Positions 14,036-23,177 are shown, counted from the first letter of the stretch. The stretch is DNA of 30,387 bases from an uncultured Lachnospiraceae bacterium (GCA_902803625.1 CADCQV010000072.1:1-30387), one strand, 5' to 3'. Translations and numbers: made by a program. The notes: generated by a model not told the origin, from the letters alone.

Positions 14036-15063
14036 ACGACTACAAAAGTGCCGGTGTGGATATTGAGGCCGGATACCGCTCCGTGGAGCTTATCAAAAAG
14101 CATGTGGAAAGGACACTGCGTCCCGAGGTTATAGGCGGACTCGGCGGGTTTTCCGGTGCATTTTCATTAAAGGACTTTTCAGGGATGAAGGAGCCGACCC
14201 TGCTTTCCGGTACGGACGGTGTCGGAACGAAGCTGAAGCTTGCCTTTATACTTGATAAGCATGACACTGTCGGCATAGATTGTGTTGCAATGTGTGTAAA
14301 CGACATAGCCTGCGCCGGGGGAGAGCCGCTTTTCTTCCTGGATTACATAGCCTGCGGAAAGAATTATCCCGAAAAAATAGAAAAGATCGTTAAGGGTGTG
14401 GCGGAAGGCTGCAAAATGAGCGGAGCCGCCCTTATAGGCGGAGAAACCGCCGAAATGCCGGGTTTTTATCCGGAGGATGAATACGATCTCGCAGGCTTTG
14501 CCGTCGGGATCGCGGACAGGGCTGAGATGACGGACGGCTCGGAAATAGTTCCGGGAGATGTACTTATAGGTATCGCTTCCAGCGGAGTACATTCAAATGG
14601 CTTTTCACTTGTCAGAAAGATATTCCCTATGAATGAGAAAAGCCTGAACCGGTATTTTGATTCCTTAGGTTCGTCTCTCGGGGAAGCGCTCCTTACACCT
14701 ACAAGAATATATGTTCCTGCCTTAAAGGCCCTGAAGAAAGCCGGTGTCAGGGTAAAGGGCTGCAGTCATATCACCGGTGGAGGCTTCTACGAGAATATTC
14801 CCAGGATGCTGCCTGAGAATACAGGGGCGAAGATAGAGAAGGCGTCCTACAGTATCCCTCCCATATTCGGGATGATAATGGCCGAGGGAGATATAGAGGA
14901 GCATATGATGTATAATACCTACAATATGGGCATAGGTATGGTTGCCGCAGTCAGTGAGGCTGATGCCGATAAGGCGGTAAATATCCTTGAAGAGACGGGT
15001 GAGAAAGCATATATTATCGGTGAAGCCTTCAGATCCGATGAAAGGTGCGTGAAGCTATGCTGA
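14032..15063 (+). CDS. purM: Phosphoribosylformylglycinamidine cyclo-ligase
   Basis: AIR synthetase closes the imidazole ring of the purine precursor, using ATP. GGLGGFSGAF, SGTDGVGTKLKLAF, MCVNDI and IGGETAEMPGFY are the family signatures, and SSGVHSNGFSLVRK is the conserved central segment. Length is 343 aa, normal. It overlaps purE by four bases (ATGA) and purN by seven, so translation is likely coupled across the cluster. Nothing is missing or unusual. Confidence 0.97.
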   Translation: MNDYKSAGVDIEAGYRSVELIKKHVERTLRPEVIGGLGGFSGAFSLKDFSGMKEPTLLSGTDGVGTKLKLAFILDKHDTVGIDCVAMCVNDIACAGGEPLFFLDYIACGKNYPEKIEKIVKGVAEGCKMSGAALIGGETAEMPGFYPEDEYDLAGFAVGIADRAEMTDGSEIVPGDVLIGIASSGVHSNGFSLVRKIFPMNEKSLNRYFDSLGSSLGEALLTPTRIYVPALKALKKAGVRVKGCSHITGGGFYENIPRMLPENTGAKIEKASYSIPPIFGMIMAEGDIEEHMMYNTYNMGIGMVAAVSEADADKAVNILEETGEKAYIIGEAFRSDERCVKLC

Positions 15064-15680
15064 GGGTCGCAGTACTGGTAAGCGGCGGAGGAACCAATCT
15101 CCAGGCACTGATAGACGGTGTGGGATCCGGAAGCATACAGAATGCAGAGATCGTAAAGGTCATCAGTAATAAGAGCGGGGTTAAGGCTCTTGAAAGAGCG
15201 GAAAAAGCAGGGATCCCCTCAGAGGTCATAAAAAAAGGGGATTTTGAAAAAGCCGAGGATTTTGAAAAGGCTCTTATCGACAGCATTGAGAAGTCGGATG
15301 CGGAGCTTATCGTATTGGCAGGATTCCTTCTGGTATTGCCGCCGGCTCTTGTTAAGAAATATGAGAACAGGATTATTAATATCCATCCCTCACTCATCCC
15401 TTCCTTCTGCGGAAAGGGCTATTACGGTCTGAGGGTTCATGAGGAGGCATTAAAAAGGGGAGTCAGGGTAACGGGAGCCACGGTTCACTTCGTGGATGAA
15501 GGCTGTGACAGCGGGCCCATTATCCTTCAGAAGGCAGTGAACATCATAAAGGACGATACGCCGGAGACATTGCAGAAAAGGGTCATGGAGGAGGCAGAGT
15601 GGAAGATACTTCCGGAGGCCGTGAACCTTATAGCTTTAGGCAGGATAAAGGTTGTAAACGGAAAGGTTGAAATGACATGA
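15057..15680 (+). CDS. purN: Phosphoribosylglycinamide formyltransferase
   Basis: GART transfers a formyl group from 10-formyltetrahydrofolate to GAR. The catalytic set is visible: N108 and H110 in IINIHPSLIPSF, and D151 in DEGCDSGPII. The N-terminal VLVSGGGTNLQALID binds the phosphate. Length is 207 aa, normal. The ATG at 15057 is preceded by AAAGGTG; a GTG at 15045 lies within that ribosome region and is rejected. It overlaps purM by seven bases and purD by four. Confidence 0.96.
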   Translation: MLRVAVLVSGGGTNLQALIDGVGSGSIQNAEIVKVISNKSGVKALERAEKAGIPSEVIKKGDFEKAEDFEKALIDSIEKSDAELIVLAGFLLVLPPALVKKYENRIINIHPSLIPSFCGKGYYGLRVHEEALKRGVRVTGATVHFVDEGCDSGPIILQKAVNIIKDDTPETLQKRVMEEAEWKILPEAVNLIALGRIKVVNGKVEMT

Positions 15681-16948
15681 ACATCCTTATTGTAGGCGGA
15701 GGCGGCAGAGAGCACGCCATTGCCCAGGCTGTGAAAAAAAGTCCGAAATGTACAAAGCTCTACTGTGCCCCGGGAAATGCGGGCATAGCGGCTTTGGCTG
15801 AATGTGCCGATATAAAGGTTATGGAGTTTGACCGTCTGGTCAAATTTGCAAAGAAGCATGAGATCGATCTTGCCATTGTGGGACCCGACGATCCTCTTGT
15901 GGGAGGACTGGTGGATGCTTTTAAGGAAGCGGGGATCAGGGCTTTCGGTCCGGAGAGGAAAGCAGCCATACTGGAGGGTTCAAAGGCCTTCAGTAAGGAG
16001 CTTATGAAGAAATACGGCATTCCAACTGCCGGATATGAGGTATTCACGGATGCTGCAGCTGCTCTCTCCTATCTGGACAGCGTGAAGTTTCCGATCGTTC
16101 TGAAGGCCGACGGGCTGGCTCTCGGAAAGGGAGTGCTGATATGCAATACGCTTGATGAAGCCCGGAACGGCGTGAAGGAGATAATGCTTGACAAAAAATT
16201 CGGTACCGCCGGGAACAAGATGGTCATTGAGGAATTTATGACGGGGCGGGAGGTATCGGTACTTACCTTCTGTGACGGAAAGACTGTAAAGATCATGTCC
16301 TCGGCCCAGGATCATAAAAGGGCGGGAGACGGTGATACCGGACTGAATACCGGAGGCATGGGGACATTCTCCCCCTCGCCTTTCTATACAAAAAAGATCA
16401 ATGACATATGCAAAAAGACCATCTTCCAGCCTACGGTCGACGCAATGAAGGCGGAAGGACGTGAGTTTAAGGGAGTCATCTTCTTCGGGCTCATGCTTAC
16501 CGCTTCAGGACCAAAGGTACTGGAGTATAATGCAAGGTTCGGGGATCCCGAGGCACAGGTTGTTCTGCCCCGGATGAAGAACGATATAATAGACATTATG
16601 GAGGCCTGCATCGACGGCACTCTGGGAAAGATAAAGCTTGAATTTGAGGACAATGCTGCGGTCTGCGTGGTTCTTGCATCGGAAGGCTATCCCGTGAAGT
16701 ACACAAAGGGTCATTTGATAAAGGGACTTGAGAAATTCGATGAAAAGGAAGGATATTACTGCTTCCATGCAGGCACCAAAAAGAGTCCGAAGGGCATAGT
16801 CACAAACGGGGGAAGGGTCCTCGGTATAACAGCCAAGGGCAGTGATCTCCACAAGGCGCGCTCAAATGCCTATGAGGCAGCTACATGGGTAGATTTCGAC
16901 AATAAATATTGCAGAAGGGATATCGGAAAGGCTATTGACGAAGTATGA
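15677..16948 (+). CDS. purD: Phosphoribosylamine-glycine ligase
   Basis: GAR synthetase joins phosphoribosylamine and glycine using ATP. The N-terminal GGGGREHAIAQAV, the APGNAGIA loop, the ATP-grasp motif KADGLALGKGV, QDHKRAGDGDTGLNTGGMG and RFGDPEAQVVLPRM are all in place. Length is 423 aa, normal. Its start overlaps purN by ATGA and its stop overlaps the zinc-ribbon gene by ATGA. With purE, purM and purN it supplies four non-consecutive steps of the pathway; purC, purF, purL and purH are elsewhere. Confidence 0.97.
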   Translation: MNILIVGGGGREHAIAQAVKKSPKCTKLYCAPGNAGIAALAECADIKVMEFDRLVKFAKKHEIDLAIVGPDDPLVGGLVDAFKEAGIRAFGPERKAAILEGSKAFSKELMKKYGIPTAGYEVFTDAAAALSYLDSVKFPIVLKADGLALGKGVLICNTLDEARNGVKEIMLDKKFGTAGNKMVIEEFMTGREVSVLTFCDGKTVKIMSSAQDHKRAGDGDTGLNTGGMGTFSPSPFYTKKINDICKKTIFQPTVDAMKAEGREFKGVIFFGLMLTASGPKVLEYNARFGDPEAQVVLPRMKNDIIDIMEACIDGTLGKIKLEFEDNAAVCVVLASEGYPVKYTKGHLIKGLEKFDEKEGYYCFHAGTKKSPKGIVTNGGRVLGITAKGSDLHKARSNAYEAATWVDFDNKYCRRDIGKAIDEV

Positions 16949-17430
16949 ATTTTTACGAGGAGAAATTCTTACACGATTATCATACTCCGGAGAAGTGCGA
17001 GAAATGCGGAGCTCCTCTTGCATATAAGGGGATAGGTGAGTATCGCTGTGAGAGATGCGGACATTTAATGTATGATGATTACGGGATCGTCAGGAATTAT
17101 CTGGAGATTAATCCGGGAGCCACCTCCGGAATGGTCGCCAGGGCCACCGGTGTAAAGGAGTCCGAGATAAAGAATATGCTCCGGGAGGAGAAGCTGGAGA
17201 TAAGAGAGGATTCCAGAACCTTCCTCCAGTGCGAGGCCTGCGGCAAGCCGATCACCTCGGGCAGATACTGCGAGTCCTGTTCAAAGCTGGCCGTTGCAGC
17301 GGCGAAGAAGAAGAAGGAAAAGGAAGCTCTGGAGGAAAAGAAGGAGCATGTATTCGGAGTTTCAACCGATTACACAGTCGGGGAGGAAGGACGGAAGAGG
17401 TTCCTCAGAAACAATGATGAGACGCATTAG
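16945..17430 (+). CDS. Zinc-ribbon / helix-turn-helix protein
   Basis: A 161-aa protein with two four-cysteine metal sites flanking a helix-turn-helix-like middle. The first ribbon has C18, C21, C35 and C38; the middle (about 47-85) contains GATSGMVARATGVKESEIKN, which looks like a MerR-type or winged recognition segment; the second ribbon has C96, C99, C109 and C112. A Lys/Glu-rich helix at about 119-135 and a polar tail follow. The layout recalls YvyF-like flagellar-region proteins (TIGR03826), but no flagellar gene is near. It overlaps purD by ATGA and the peptidoglycan hydrolase by 17 bases. A DNA- or RNA-binding role is my inference. Confidence 0.75.
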   Translation: MNFYEEKFLHDYHTPEKCEKCGAPLAYKGIGEYRCERCGHLMYDDYGIVRNYLEINPGATSGMVARATGVKESEIKNMLREEKLEIREDSRTFLQCEACGKPITSGRYCESCSKLAVAAAKKKKEKEALEEKKEHVFGVSTDYTVGEEGRKRFLRNNDETH

Positions 17431-18973
17431 ATTTTCAATATTTTTTTCCGTATTGACTGTTCTGTCACTTCTTCTCGGGTCACCCGCTCTGGCATCCGCG
17501 AGATCGGCAGTGACAGACGGGACCGGTATTCAGCTTAGAAATGAGGCTGTTAACGGTGATATAATAAGGACACTGAATCCCGGGATCAGGCTTACCATAA
17601 CCGACGAGCTGACCGGAAAGGACGGGATGAAGTGGTACAGGGTAAGCTCCAATTCCCTTAGCATAAACGGATTTTTGCGGTCAGACTTCCTCCGGAGCGG
17701 AAGATCGGCATCGGAGATCCCTCCGGGCAGTAAATTCAAGACTGCCTTTGATGAAGTGAAAATAATGAAGCTTCCGGGAGACCGGGAGGAGACACTCTGT
17801 GTGCTCCCCTTCGATACGGAGTGTACCGTACAGTCAACCGCCTACGAGAGAGAAAGCGGCTACTACTGGTTTGGTGTTTCCTTCAATCCGGTAAACAGTG
17901 TTTCCTCAGGCTATGTAAGATATGATTATCTGAATACGGATGATTTTGAAAACGACCTGAAGAACCAGGGCTTCAGCGGGAGCTATACGGAGCTTCTGGC
18001 AGCACTTCATGAGCTCTATCCCATGTGGACATTTAAATCCTATGATCCCGCTCCGGGATACAGCTTTGACCACTGCGTGGATGAGCAGACAAAGGTAAGC
18101 GTGATCTCTGCCGGAATGAGTAACGGCAATACGTCCCTTACCGGCTTTGACGGCTCAAAGGGAGAGAAGGCTCCGGAGGATGTGGAGACGACTCTCAATA
18201 CTTGTTCGATAGAGGATATTTCCCTTATGGATACGGGAAAGGCCTCAGCAACCGGTACTGAGGAGGCAGAGCTTAATGAAAACTGGGTTTCTGCACCCAG
18301 ACAGAAGGTCGCCTATTATATGGATCCAAGGAACTTCATGCTGAATTCCGACGGAACATTACATCAGAGCTTCTTTATGTTTCTGTCGGGGACCGACACT
18401 GAAGGCAGCAATGAAGCGGGAGTTAAAAAAATACTCTCCGGCACATCCATGACGGGAGATATTCCCGGAGAGGACAGCACTTATTCAGCCACAGTGTATA
18501 ATAGCTCAATATCAAGAAGCATCAACCCGTACCTTGTGGCTGCCAGGATGAGGCAGGAGCATGGAGGGGCTTCGGGTGACGCCCTCATAAACGGGACCTA
18601 TTCCGGATATGAAGGCTACTATAATTACTTTAATATCGGGGCAAACGGCAGCGACCCTGTTGTAAACGGATTGATCCGCGCAAAAAAAGAAGGCTGGGAC
18701 AGCAGGACAAAGTCCATTAACGGAGGCATAGACCATCTTTCGGATGAGTATTTCTACAGCAGCCTCCATAAGCAGGACACACTGTATAAGCAAAGATTTT
18801 TCTTCAAGGACGGCGCTGCTTATCACGCATATATGACCAGCGTTTACGCACCGGTTTCCGAGGCGAAAAATGTTCTGAAGGGCTATGAGGATGAGCCGGC
18901 AGCGGTTTCGGTGGGCGTTTTCCAGATACCCGTTTACAGCAATATGCCGGAGAAACCTGCGCCGCTTAATTGA
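17414..18973 (+). CDS. Secreted SH3-domain N-acetylglucosaminidase (cell-wall hydrolase)
   Basis: Predicted exported glucosaminidase that cuts the glycan strands of peptidoglycan. A signal peptide covers about residues 1-28 (MMRRIRFSIF, hydrophobic core, ALASA). Two SH3-like wall-binding domains occupy about 30-110 and 115-180. The C-terminal domain contains LYPMWTFKSYDP, YYMDPRNFML and NPYLVAARMRQEHGG; E382 in RQEHGG is the expected catalytic acid of the GH73-like group. A Ser/Thr- and Glu-rich insert lies at about 235-290. Length is 519 aa from the ATG at 17414; the opening upstream from 17294 is an Arg/Lys-rich artefact inside the previous gene. Membership in the purD transcript is odd for an autolysin. 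Confidence 0.82.
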   Translation: MMRRIRFSIFFSVLTVLSLLLGSPALASARSAVTDGTGIQLRNEAVNGDIIRTLNPGIRLTITDELTGKDGMKWYRVSSNSLSINGFLRSDFLRSGRSASEIPPGSKFKTAFDEVKIMKLPGDREETLCVLPFDTECTVQSTAYERESGYYWFGVSFNPVNSVSSGYVRYDYLNTDDFENDLKNQGFSGSYTELLAALHELYPMWTFKSYDPAPGYSFDHCVDEQTKVSVISAGMSNGNTSLTGFDGSKGEKAPEDVETTLNTCSIEDISLMDTGKASATGTEEAELNENWVSAPRQKVAYYMDPRNFMLNSDGTLHQSFFMFLSGTDTEGSNEAGVKKILSGTSMTGDIPGEDSTYSATVYNSSISRSINPYLVAARMRQEHGGASGDALINGTYSGYEGYYNYFNIGANGSDPVVNGLIRAKKEGWDSRTKSINGGIDHLSDEYFYSSLHKQDTLYKQRFFFKDGAAYHAYMTSVYAPVSEAKNVLKGYEDEPAAVSVGVFQIPVYSNMPEKPAPLN

Positions 18974-18997
18974 GAGAAACAGCAGAGAATCTATAAA
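18970..18997 (+). promoter_or_regulatory. Possible promoter of the acidic protein-clpC group
   Basis: TTGAGA at 18970-18975 and TATAAA at 18992-18997 are separated by 16 bases. Initiation would fall near 19004, so the hairpin repeat at 19001-19032 would be at the very 5' end of the mRNA. No CtsR-type heptad repeat was seen near it. Confidence 0.45.
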
Positions 18998-19000
18998 CTG

Positions 19001-19032
19001 TGTCATTCTGAGGGCGCAGCCCGAAGAATCTT
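19001..19032 (+). repeat. Hairpin repeat with extended inner stem
   Basis: TGTC is followed by outer arm ATTCT, GA, inner arm GGGC (19012-19015), triloop GCA, GCCC (19019-19022), GA and outer arm AGAAT. Compared with the common copies the inner stem has grown from two to four pairs on both sides at once, while the outer arms, GA steps and a GNA loop are kept. It lies in the 94-base gap before the acidic membrane-protein gene, probably inside its mRNA leader. Confidence 0.85.
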
Positions 19033-19067
19033 CTCACTAAATTACTGTTTTGAAAGGATAAAACAAG

Positions 19068-20681
19068 ATGAATGTGAAAGAATTGATGAAGCGCATAATA
19101 CCCGGATTACTGGCGTTTATGCTCATCACAGCTTCAGTGCCGGCTTTTGTATATGCAGATGAAGCAGCCCCCGAAGAAGAGGCGGCCGGTGAAGAAAACG
19201 GAGAAGAGAACGGAGAGGAAAATGCCGAAGGATCCGGCGAAGAAGGAGAACTGAGTGAGGAGGAAGCCCTGGCTATGGCGGAAGCTGCCCAGGCTGAGCT
19301 CGAAAAGGTGGTTCCCAGTGATATCGGCACGAATATCGACGGGAAGTATATCGCACTTTCCTTCCCGGCAAGTGAGGTTCCCGAGGGCTTTGCGGTAAAG
19401 ACCGTGGACTATCAGGGACAGCAGGTAAGTCTTGCCTATATGACGAGTAAGAGCGCCACAATAGGGGCTGAGGGTCTCACGGTACATCTCGCCTATCTCA
19501 CGGACAAGGACGGGAATAAAGGTGAATTCTATCTCTGCGATACCACAGAGAATGCGAAGATGTCCGATATGATAATGATAGAGGGGAATCCCGGAAAGTA
19601 CATCATTATTCTGGATCCCGGAGATAATGTGGTGGGTCCGGACGGGTTTTCACAGCATAAGCTGCAATGGGGAAGCAAGACCGCTACTGCCTGGTCCCTG
19701 CCGGAGGAGCTCCCGGAGGAAGAGGATGCCTCTGAGGAAAGCAGCAAGGAGCCTGAAAAGGAAGCATCTCTTTTCGGTGTGAAGGCCTATGCGGCAGAGC
19801 TTAATCTGAATGCCGGGGAGGCTGCCCGCTCCGGAGGCTCCGGAGATGCGGAAGGCGGAGAAGAAGGCGGAGAAGAAAGCGGAGAAGAGGACGCGGCTCC
19901 TCCTGAGGACAGCGGTGAAGGAAAAGATGATGAGGGATCAGGTGAGAAGGATAAGGCTGATGCTGATGACAGCGCCATGGTTGCCCTGGACGCCATAGCC
20001 CACACCAACGCCTCCGGTTTGATCCAGGCACAGCCGAAGGAATTCTGCCTTCTCTATGCCATAGATGAAAGCGCAAATCTCGGCTTCTATCTCTATGATA
20101 TCGAAAGAGGAACCTATCAGAGGTATGTGGATATCCCCAAGGGAGAATCCCAGACCCTTGTAAAATACAAGAAGCTTTCAAGAACCAGGCTTTTTATCAT
20201 TATCGTGCTTGCTGTAGCTCTGGTTATAGCGATCTTTATTCTTGTGAATACCATCATTAACAAAAAAGGCGACGAGTATGGCGAGGATGAAGAGGATCCC
20301 GAGGAGGAGGCTATGAGACAGAGAGCCAAGGCCAAGGAGAGAAAGAGTATCGGAAAGAGGGAAAGAGCCTATCTTCTGGATGAAGAGACGGAAGATGATG
20401 ATGAGGACTTCGAGGACGACTACGAGGATGAGGAGGAAGACGACTACGAGGAAGAAGAGGAAGAGGATGAGGAACCCGTCCCTGCTTCCAGAACAGTCAG
20501 GCACAGGAGCATAACGCATCCAACACAAAAGGTTGAGGATGATGTTGACTGGGAGAATATGGAGATAACCGCGGGACTAAACCCCAAAAAGACAAATGCG
20601 GCTCTGAATAAGAAGAAAAAAGAGCAGGAATTTGATTTTGACGAGGACTTTGATTTTGAGTTCCTCGATATGAAAAAATGA
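19068..20681 (+). CDS. Acidic bitopic membrane protein of unknown function
   Basis: A 537-aa protein I do not recognise. A signal peptide (about 1-31, ending VPAFVYA) is followed by an acidic linker, a probable beta-rich extracellular domain (about 78-210; contains GKYIALSFPASEVPEGF and VHLAYLTDKDGNKGEFYL), a disordered Glu/Gly/Ser stretch (about 212-310) and a second short domain (about 312-370; FCLLYAIDESANLGFYLYD). One membrane segment at about 375-398 leads to a cytoplasmic tail with long Asp/Glu runs (about 402-475) and a final EFDFDEDFDFEFLD. GAAAGGA precedes the ATG. It lies 14 bases before clpC, so the two are probably cotranscribed; a role as anchor or substrate adaptor for ClpC is speculation. 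Confidence 0.8.
   Translation: MNVKELMKRIIPGLLAFMLITASVPAFVYADEAAPEEEAAGEENGEENGEENAEGSGEEGELSEEEALAMAEAAQAELEKVVPSDIGTNIDGKYIALSFPASEVPEGFAVKTVDYQGQQVSLAYMTSKSATIGAEGLTVHLAYLTDKDGNKGEFYLCDTTENAKMSDMIMIEGNPGKYIIILDPGDNVVGPDGFSQHKLQWGSKTATAWSLPEELPEEEDASEESSKEPEKEASLFGVKAYAAELNLNAGEAARSGGSGDAEGGEEGGEESGEEDAAPPEDSGEGKDDEGSGEKDKADADDSAMVALDAIAHTNASGLIQAQPKEFCLLYAIDESANLGFYLYDIERGTYQRYVDIPKGESQTLVKYKKLSRTRLFIIIVLAVALVIAIFILVNTIINKKGDEYGEDEEDPEEEAMRQRAKAKERKSIGKRERAYLLDEETEDDDEDFEDDYEDEEEDDYEEEEEEDEEPVPASRTVRHRSITHPTQKVEDDVDWENMEITAGLNPKKTNAALNKKKKEQEFDFDEDFDFEFLDMKK
19191..19226 (+). repeat. Three 12-base tandem repeats in coding sequence
   Basis: Three near-identical 12-base units (19191-19202, 19203-19214, 19215-19226) encode EENG, EENG and EENA in the acidic protein. 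They keep the reading frame whatever the copy number, so the linker length could vary between strains. Confidence 0.7.
19854..19889 (+). repeat. Second set of three 12-base tandem repeats in the same gene
   Basis: Units at 19854-19865, 19866-19877 and 19878-19889 are GGCGGAGAAGAA twice and AGCGGAGAAGAG once, encoding a Gly/Glu-rich stretch of the disordered region. The unit resembles the earlier array at 19191, so both parts of the gene probably grew by slippage. Confidence 0.7.
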
Positions 20682-20695
20682 AAGAGAAGCATTAA

Positions 20696-23143
20696 ATGAA
20701 ATATACGGAAAAAGCCGAACATGTCCTTACTCTCGCAAGAGAGGCTGCACGGGAATTCAAGGCTAATTATATAGGAACGGAGCATCTCCTCACGGGACTC
20801 TTAAGAGAAGGTGGAGGAGTTGCTTTCTATGTCCTTACCGCAAATAAGATACAGGAAAAGCAGATACTGGAGCTTATTGACCAGCTTGTGGCCCCGGGCT
20901 CCGATGTTTTGCTCTCCGAAGGGGACGGACTGACCCCGAGAGCCGCAAAGGTATTAAAGATGAGCGAGGAAACTGCCGAGCGCTTTAAGAGCAGTGCGGT
21001 AGGTACCGAGCATATTCTATTAAGCCTCATAAGGGAAGGGGACAATATTGCGGTACGGCTCCTCAATACCTTAGGAGCACAGCTTCCGAAGATCTACGCA
21101 GAAACCCTGGATGCCATAGGAGAGGATCCGGCTCTTATGAGGCAGGATCTGAGGGTCAGCGGAGGAAACGGAAATGGATCCGCAACCCCTACACTTGATA
21201 CCTATTCCAGGGATCTCACAGCCCTTGCTGCCGAGGATTCCCTTGACCCGGTGATCGGGCGGGAAAATGAGATCATGAGGGTTATACAGATATTAAGCCG
21301 CCGCACAAAGAATAATCCCTGCCTGGTCGGGGAGCCCGGCGTGGGAAAGACCGCTATTGCCGAAGGTCTGGCCGTAAGGATCGCGGCGGGGGATGTGCCG
21401 GAATCACTTCTGGAAAAAAGAGTGGTTTCACTCGATATGTCCGGAATGGTTGCGGGAAGCAAGTACAGGGGTGAATTTGAGGAAAGAATAAAGCGGGTTA
21501 TTGCGGAGGTGAAGAGCGCCGGGAATATCATCATCTTTATGGATGAGATCCATACCCTTATCGGAGCAGGCAGTGCCGAGGGAACCCTTGATGCCTCGAA
21601 TATTCTGAAACCATCCATGGCAAGAGGGGAGATACAGCTTATCGGTGCAACCACCATTGACGAATACAGGAAATACATAGAAAAGGATGCCGCACTCGAA
21701 CGGAGATTCCAGCCTGTAACAGTCGAGGAGCCCACAGAGGATGAAACGGTTGAGATCCTTATGGGCATAAAATACAAATATGAGGAACACCACGGGATAG
21801 ATATTCCCGTTGAAGCCGTTCAGGCAGCGGTCAGACTTTCATCAAGGTTCATCAATGACCGTTTCCAGCCGGATAAATCTATAGATCTGATAGACGAGGC
21901 CGCCAGCCATCTAAAGCTCAGCGCGATCAAAATGAACCCTGCCGAAGAAAAGCTTTTGGAGAAGATAAAGGAAAAATCGGCAGAAAAGGAAAATGCCATA
22001 AAGGACGGAGATTTCGCCGGAGCCTCGGTCATAAAGAAGGAAGAGGCAAAGCTAAGGAAGAAGCTCGACAAATTAAAGAAGAAGAGGGCGGAAAAAGAGG
22101 ACGGAAAGAGAAAGACCCTGACGGAAGAGGATGTGGCGGAGATAGTCCATATGTGGACAAAGATACCCGTGACAAAGCTTACGGAAAAGGAAAACCAGCG
22201 TCTGATGCGTCTCGAGGAAACCCTGCATAAGCGGATAATCGGACAGGACGAGGCTGTCACGAAGATAGCAAAGGCGGTACGAAGAGGAAGAGTGGGACTA
22301 AAGGATCCGAACCGGCCAATTGGCTCCTTCCTGTTTCTCGGACCTACGGGTGTCGGAAAGACAGAGCTCAGTAAGGCCCTGGCAGAGACCCTTTTCGGCT
22401 CCGATCAGGATATGATAAGGGTTGATATGTCGGAATTCATGGAACCGCATTCCGTAGCGAAGATGATAGGCTCACCTCCGGGCTATGTAGGACATGACGA
22501 GGGCGGACAGCTCGCGGAAAAGATAAGGAGACATCCTTTTTCCGTAGTTCTTTTCGATGAAATAGAAAAGGCACATCCGGATGTATTTAATGTGCTTTTA
22601 CAGGTTCTTGACGACGGACATATCACCGATTCCAAGGGAAGAAAGGTGAGCTTCAAAAATGCCGTGATCATTATGACCAGCAATGCCGGCGCCCAGTCCA
22701 TAGTGGAGCCGAAGAAGCTCGGCTTCAATTCCGGAGAAAAGGAGGAGGATCTTTTCAAGGATATGAAGAGCGGGGTGATGGATGAGGTGAAGAGGATATT
22801 TAAGCCTGAATTCATCAACCGTATCGATGAGATCATTGTGTTTAAGAAGCTGAACGATAAGGATATGAAGGATATCGTGACCCTCTTAAGCCGCGATCTC
22901 ATAAAGCGGGCGAAAAACAATATGGGCATCACCCTAAAGATCACCGATAAGGTCAAGAGCTTCGTTATCGAAAAGGGAGCGGATAAGAAATACGGAGCGA
23001 GACCATTAAAGAGAGCGATACAGAATATGATAGAGGATCCTCTTTCCGAGGTTCTGCTAAAGGGAGAATGTGCCGCAGGGGACACCGTAAAGGCAGAGCT
23101 CGGAGAGGGAGAGATCATATTTAATACTGTAAAGGCAAAATAG
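20696..23143 (+). CDS. clpC: ClpC AAA+ unfoldase of the Clp protease
   Basis: The ATP-driven unfoldase that feeds proteins to ClpP. A double N-terminal Clp domain (about 1-145) is followed by AAA+ module 1 with Walker A GEPGVGKT near 212-219 and FMDEIHTL, a short middle domain with the UVR-like stretch around KDGDFAGASVIKKEE (about 435), and AAA+ module 2 with GPTGVGKT near 549-556 and LFDEIEKAH. The loop LGF just after IVEPKK is the expected ClpP-contact motif. Length is 815 aa, normal for ClpC. In Bacillus it belongs to ctsR-mcsA-mcsB-clpC-radA; here the first three are absent and the acidic membrane protein takes their place. No CtsR operator is seen in the 14-base gap. Confidence 0.96.
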   Translation: MKYTEKAEHVLTLAREAAREFKANYIGTEHLLTGLLREGGGVAFYVLTANKIQEKQILELIDQLVAPGSDVLLSEGDGLTPRAAKVLKMSEETAERFKSSAVGTEHILLSLIREGDNIAVRLLNTLGAQLPKIYAETLDAIGEDPALMRQDLRVSGGNGNGSATPTLDTYSRDLTALAAEDSLDPVIGRENEIMRVIQILSRRTKNNPCLVGEPGVGKTAIAEGLAVRIAAGDVPESLLEKRVVSLDMSGMVAGSKYRGEFEERIKRVIAEVKSAGNIIIFMDEIHTLIGAGSAEGTLDASNILKPSMARGEIQLIGATTIDEYRKYIEKDAALERRFQPVTVEEPTEDETVEILMGIKYKYEEHHGIDIPVEAVQAAVRLSSRFINDRFQPDKSIDLIDEAASHLKLSAIKMNPAEEKLLEKIKEKSAEKENAIKDGDFAGASVIKKEEAKLRKKLDKLKKKRAEKEDGKRKTLTEEDVAEIVHMWTKIPVTKLTEKENQRLMRLEETLHKRIIGQDEAVTKIAKAVRRGRVGLKDPNRPIGSFLFLGPTGVGKTELSKALAETLFGSDQDMIRVDMSEFMEPHSVAKMIGSPPGYVGHDEGGQLAEKIRRHPFSVVLFDEIEKAHPDVFNVLLQVLDDGHITDSKGRKVSFKNAVIIMTSNAGAQSIVEPKKLGFNSGEKEEDLFKDMKSGVMDEVKRIFKPEFINRIDEIIVFKKLNDKDMKDIVTLLSRDLIKRAKNNMGITLKITDKVKSFVIEKGADKKYGARPLKRAIQNMIEDPLSEVLLKGECAAGDTVKAELGEGEIIFNTVKAK

Positions 23144-23177
23144 CAGGTAAAAAAGAAAGGAGTGAAAACTACAGACA

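Noticed and set aside
17294..17413. Arg/Lys-rich extension of the glucosaminidase
   Set aside because: It is the shifted frame of the Lys/Glu helix of the upstream gene and would bury the signal peptide.
20178..20528. Minus-strand hydrophobic 116-aa frame
   Set aside because: It is antisense to the Asp/Glu tail and membrane segment of the acidic protein, with no ribosome site.
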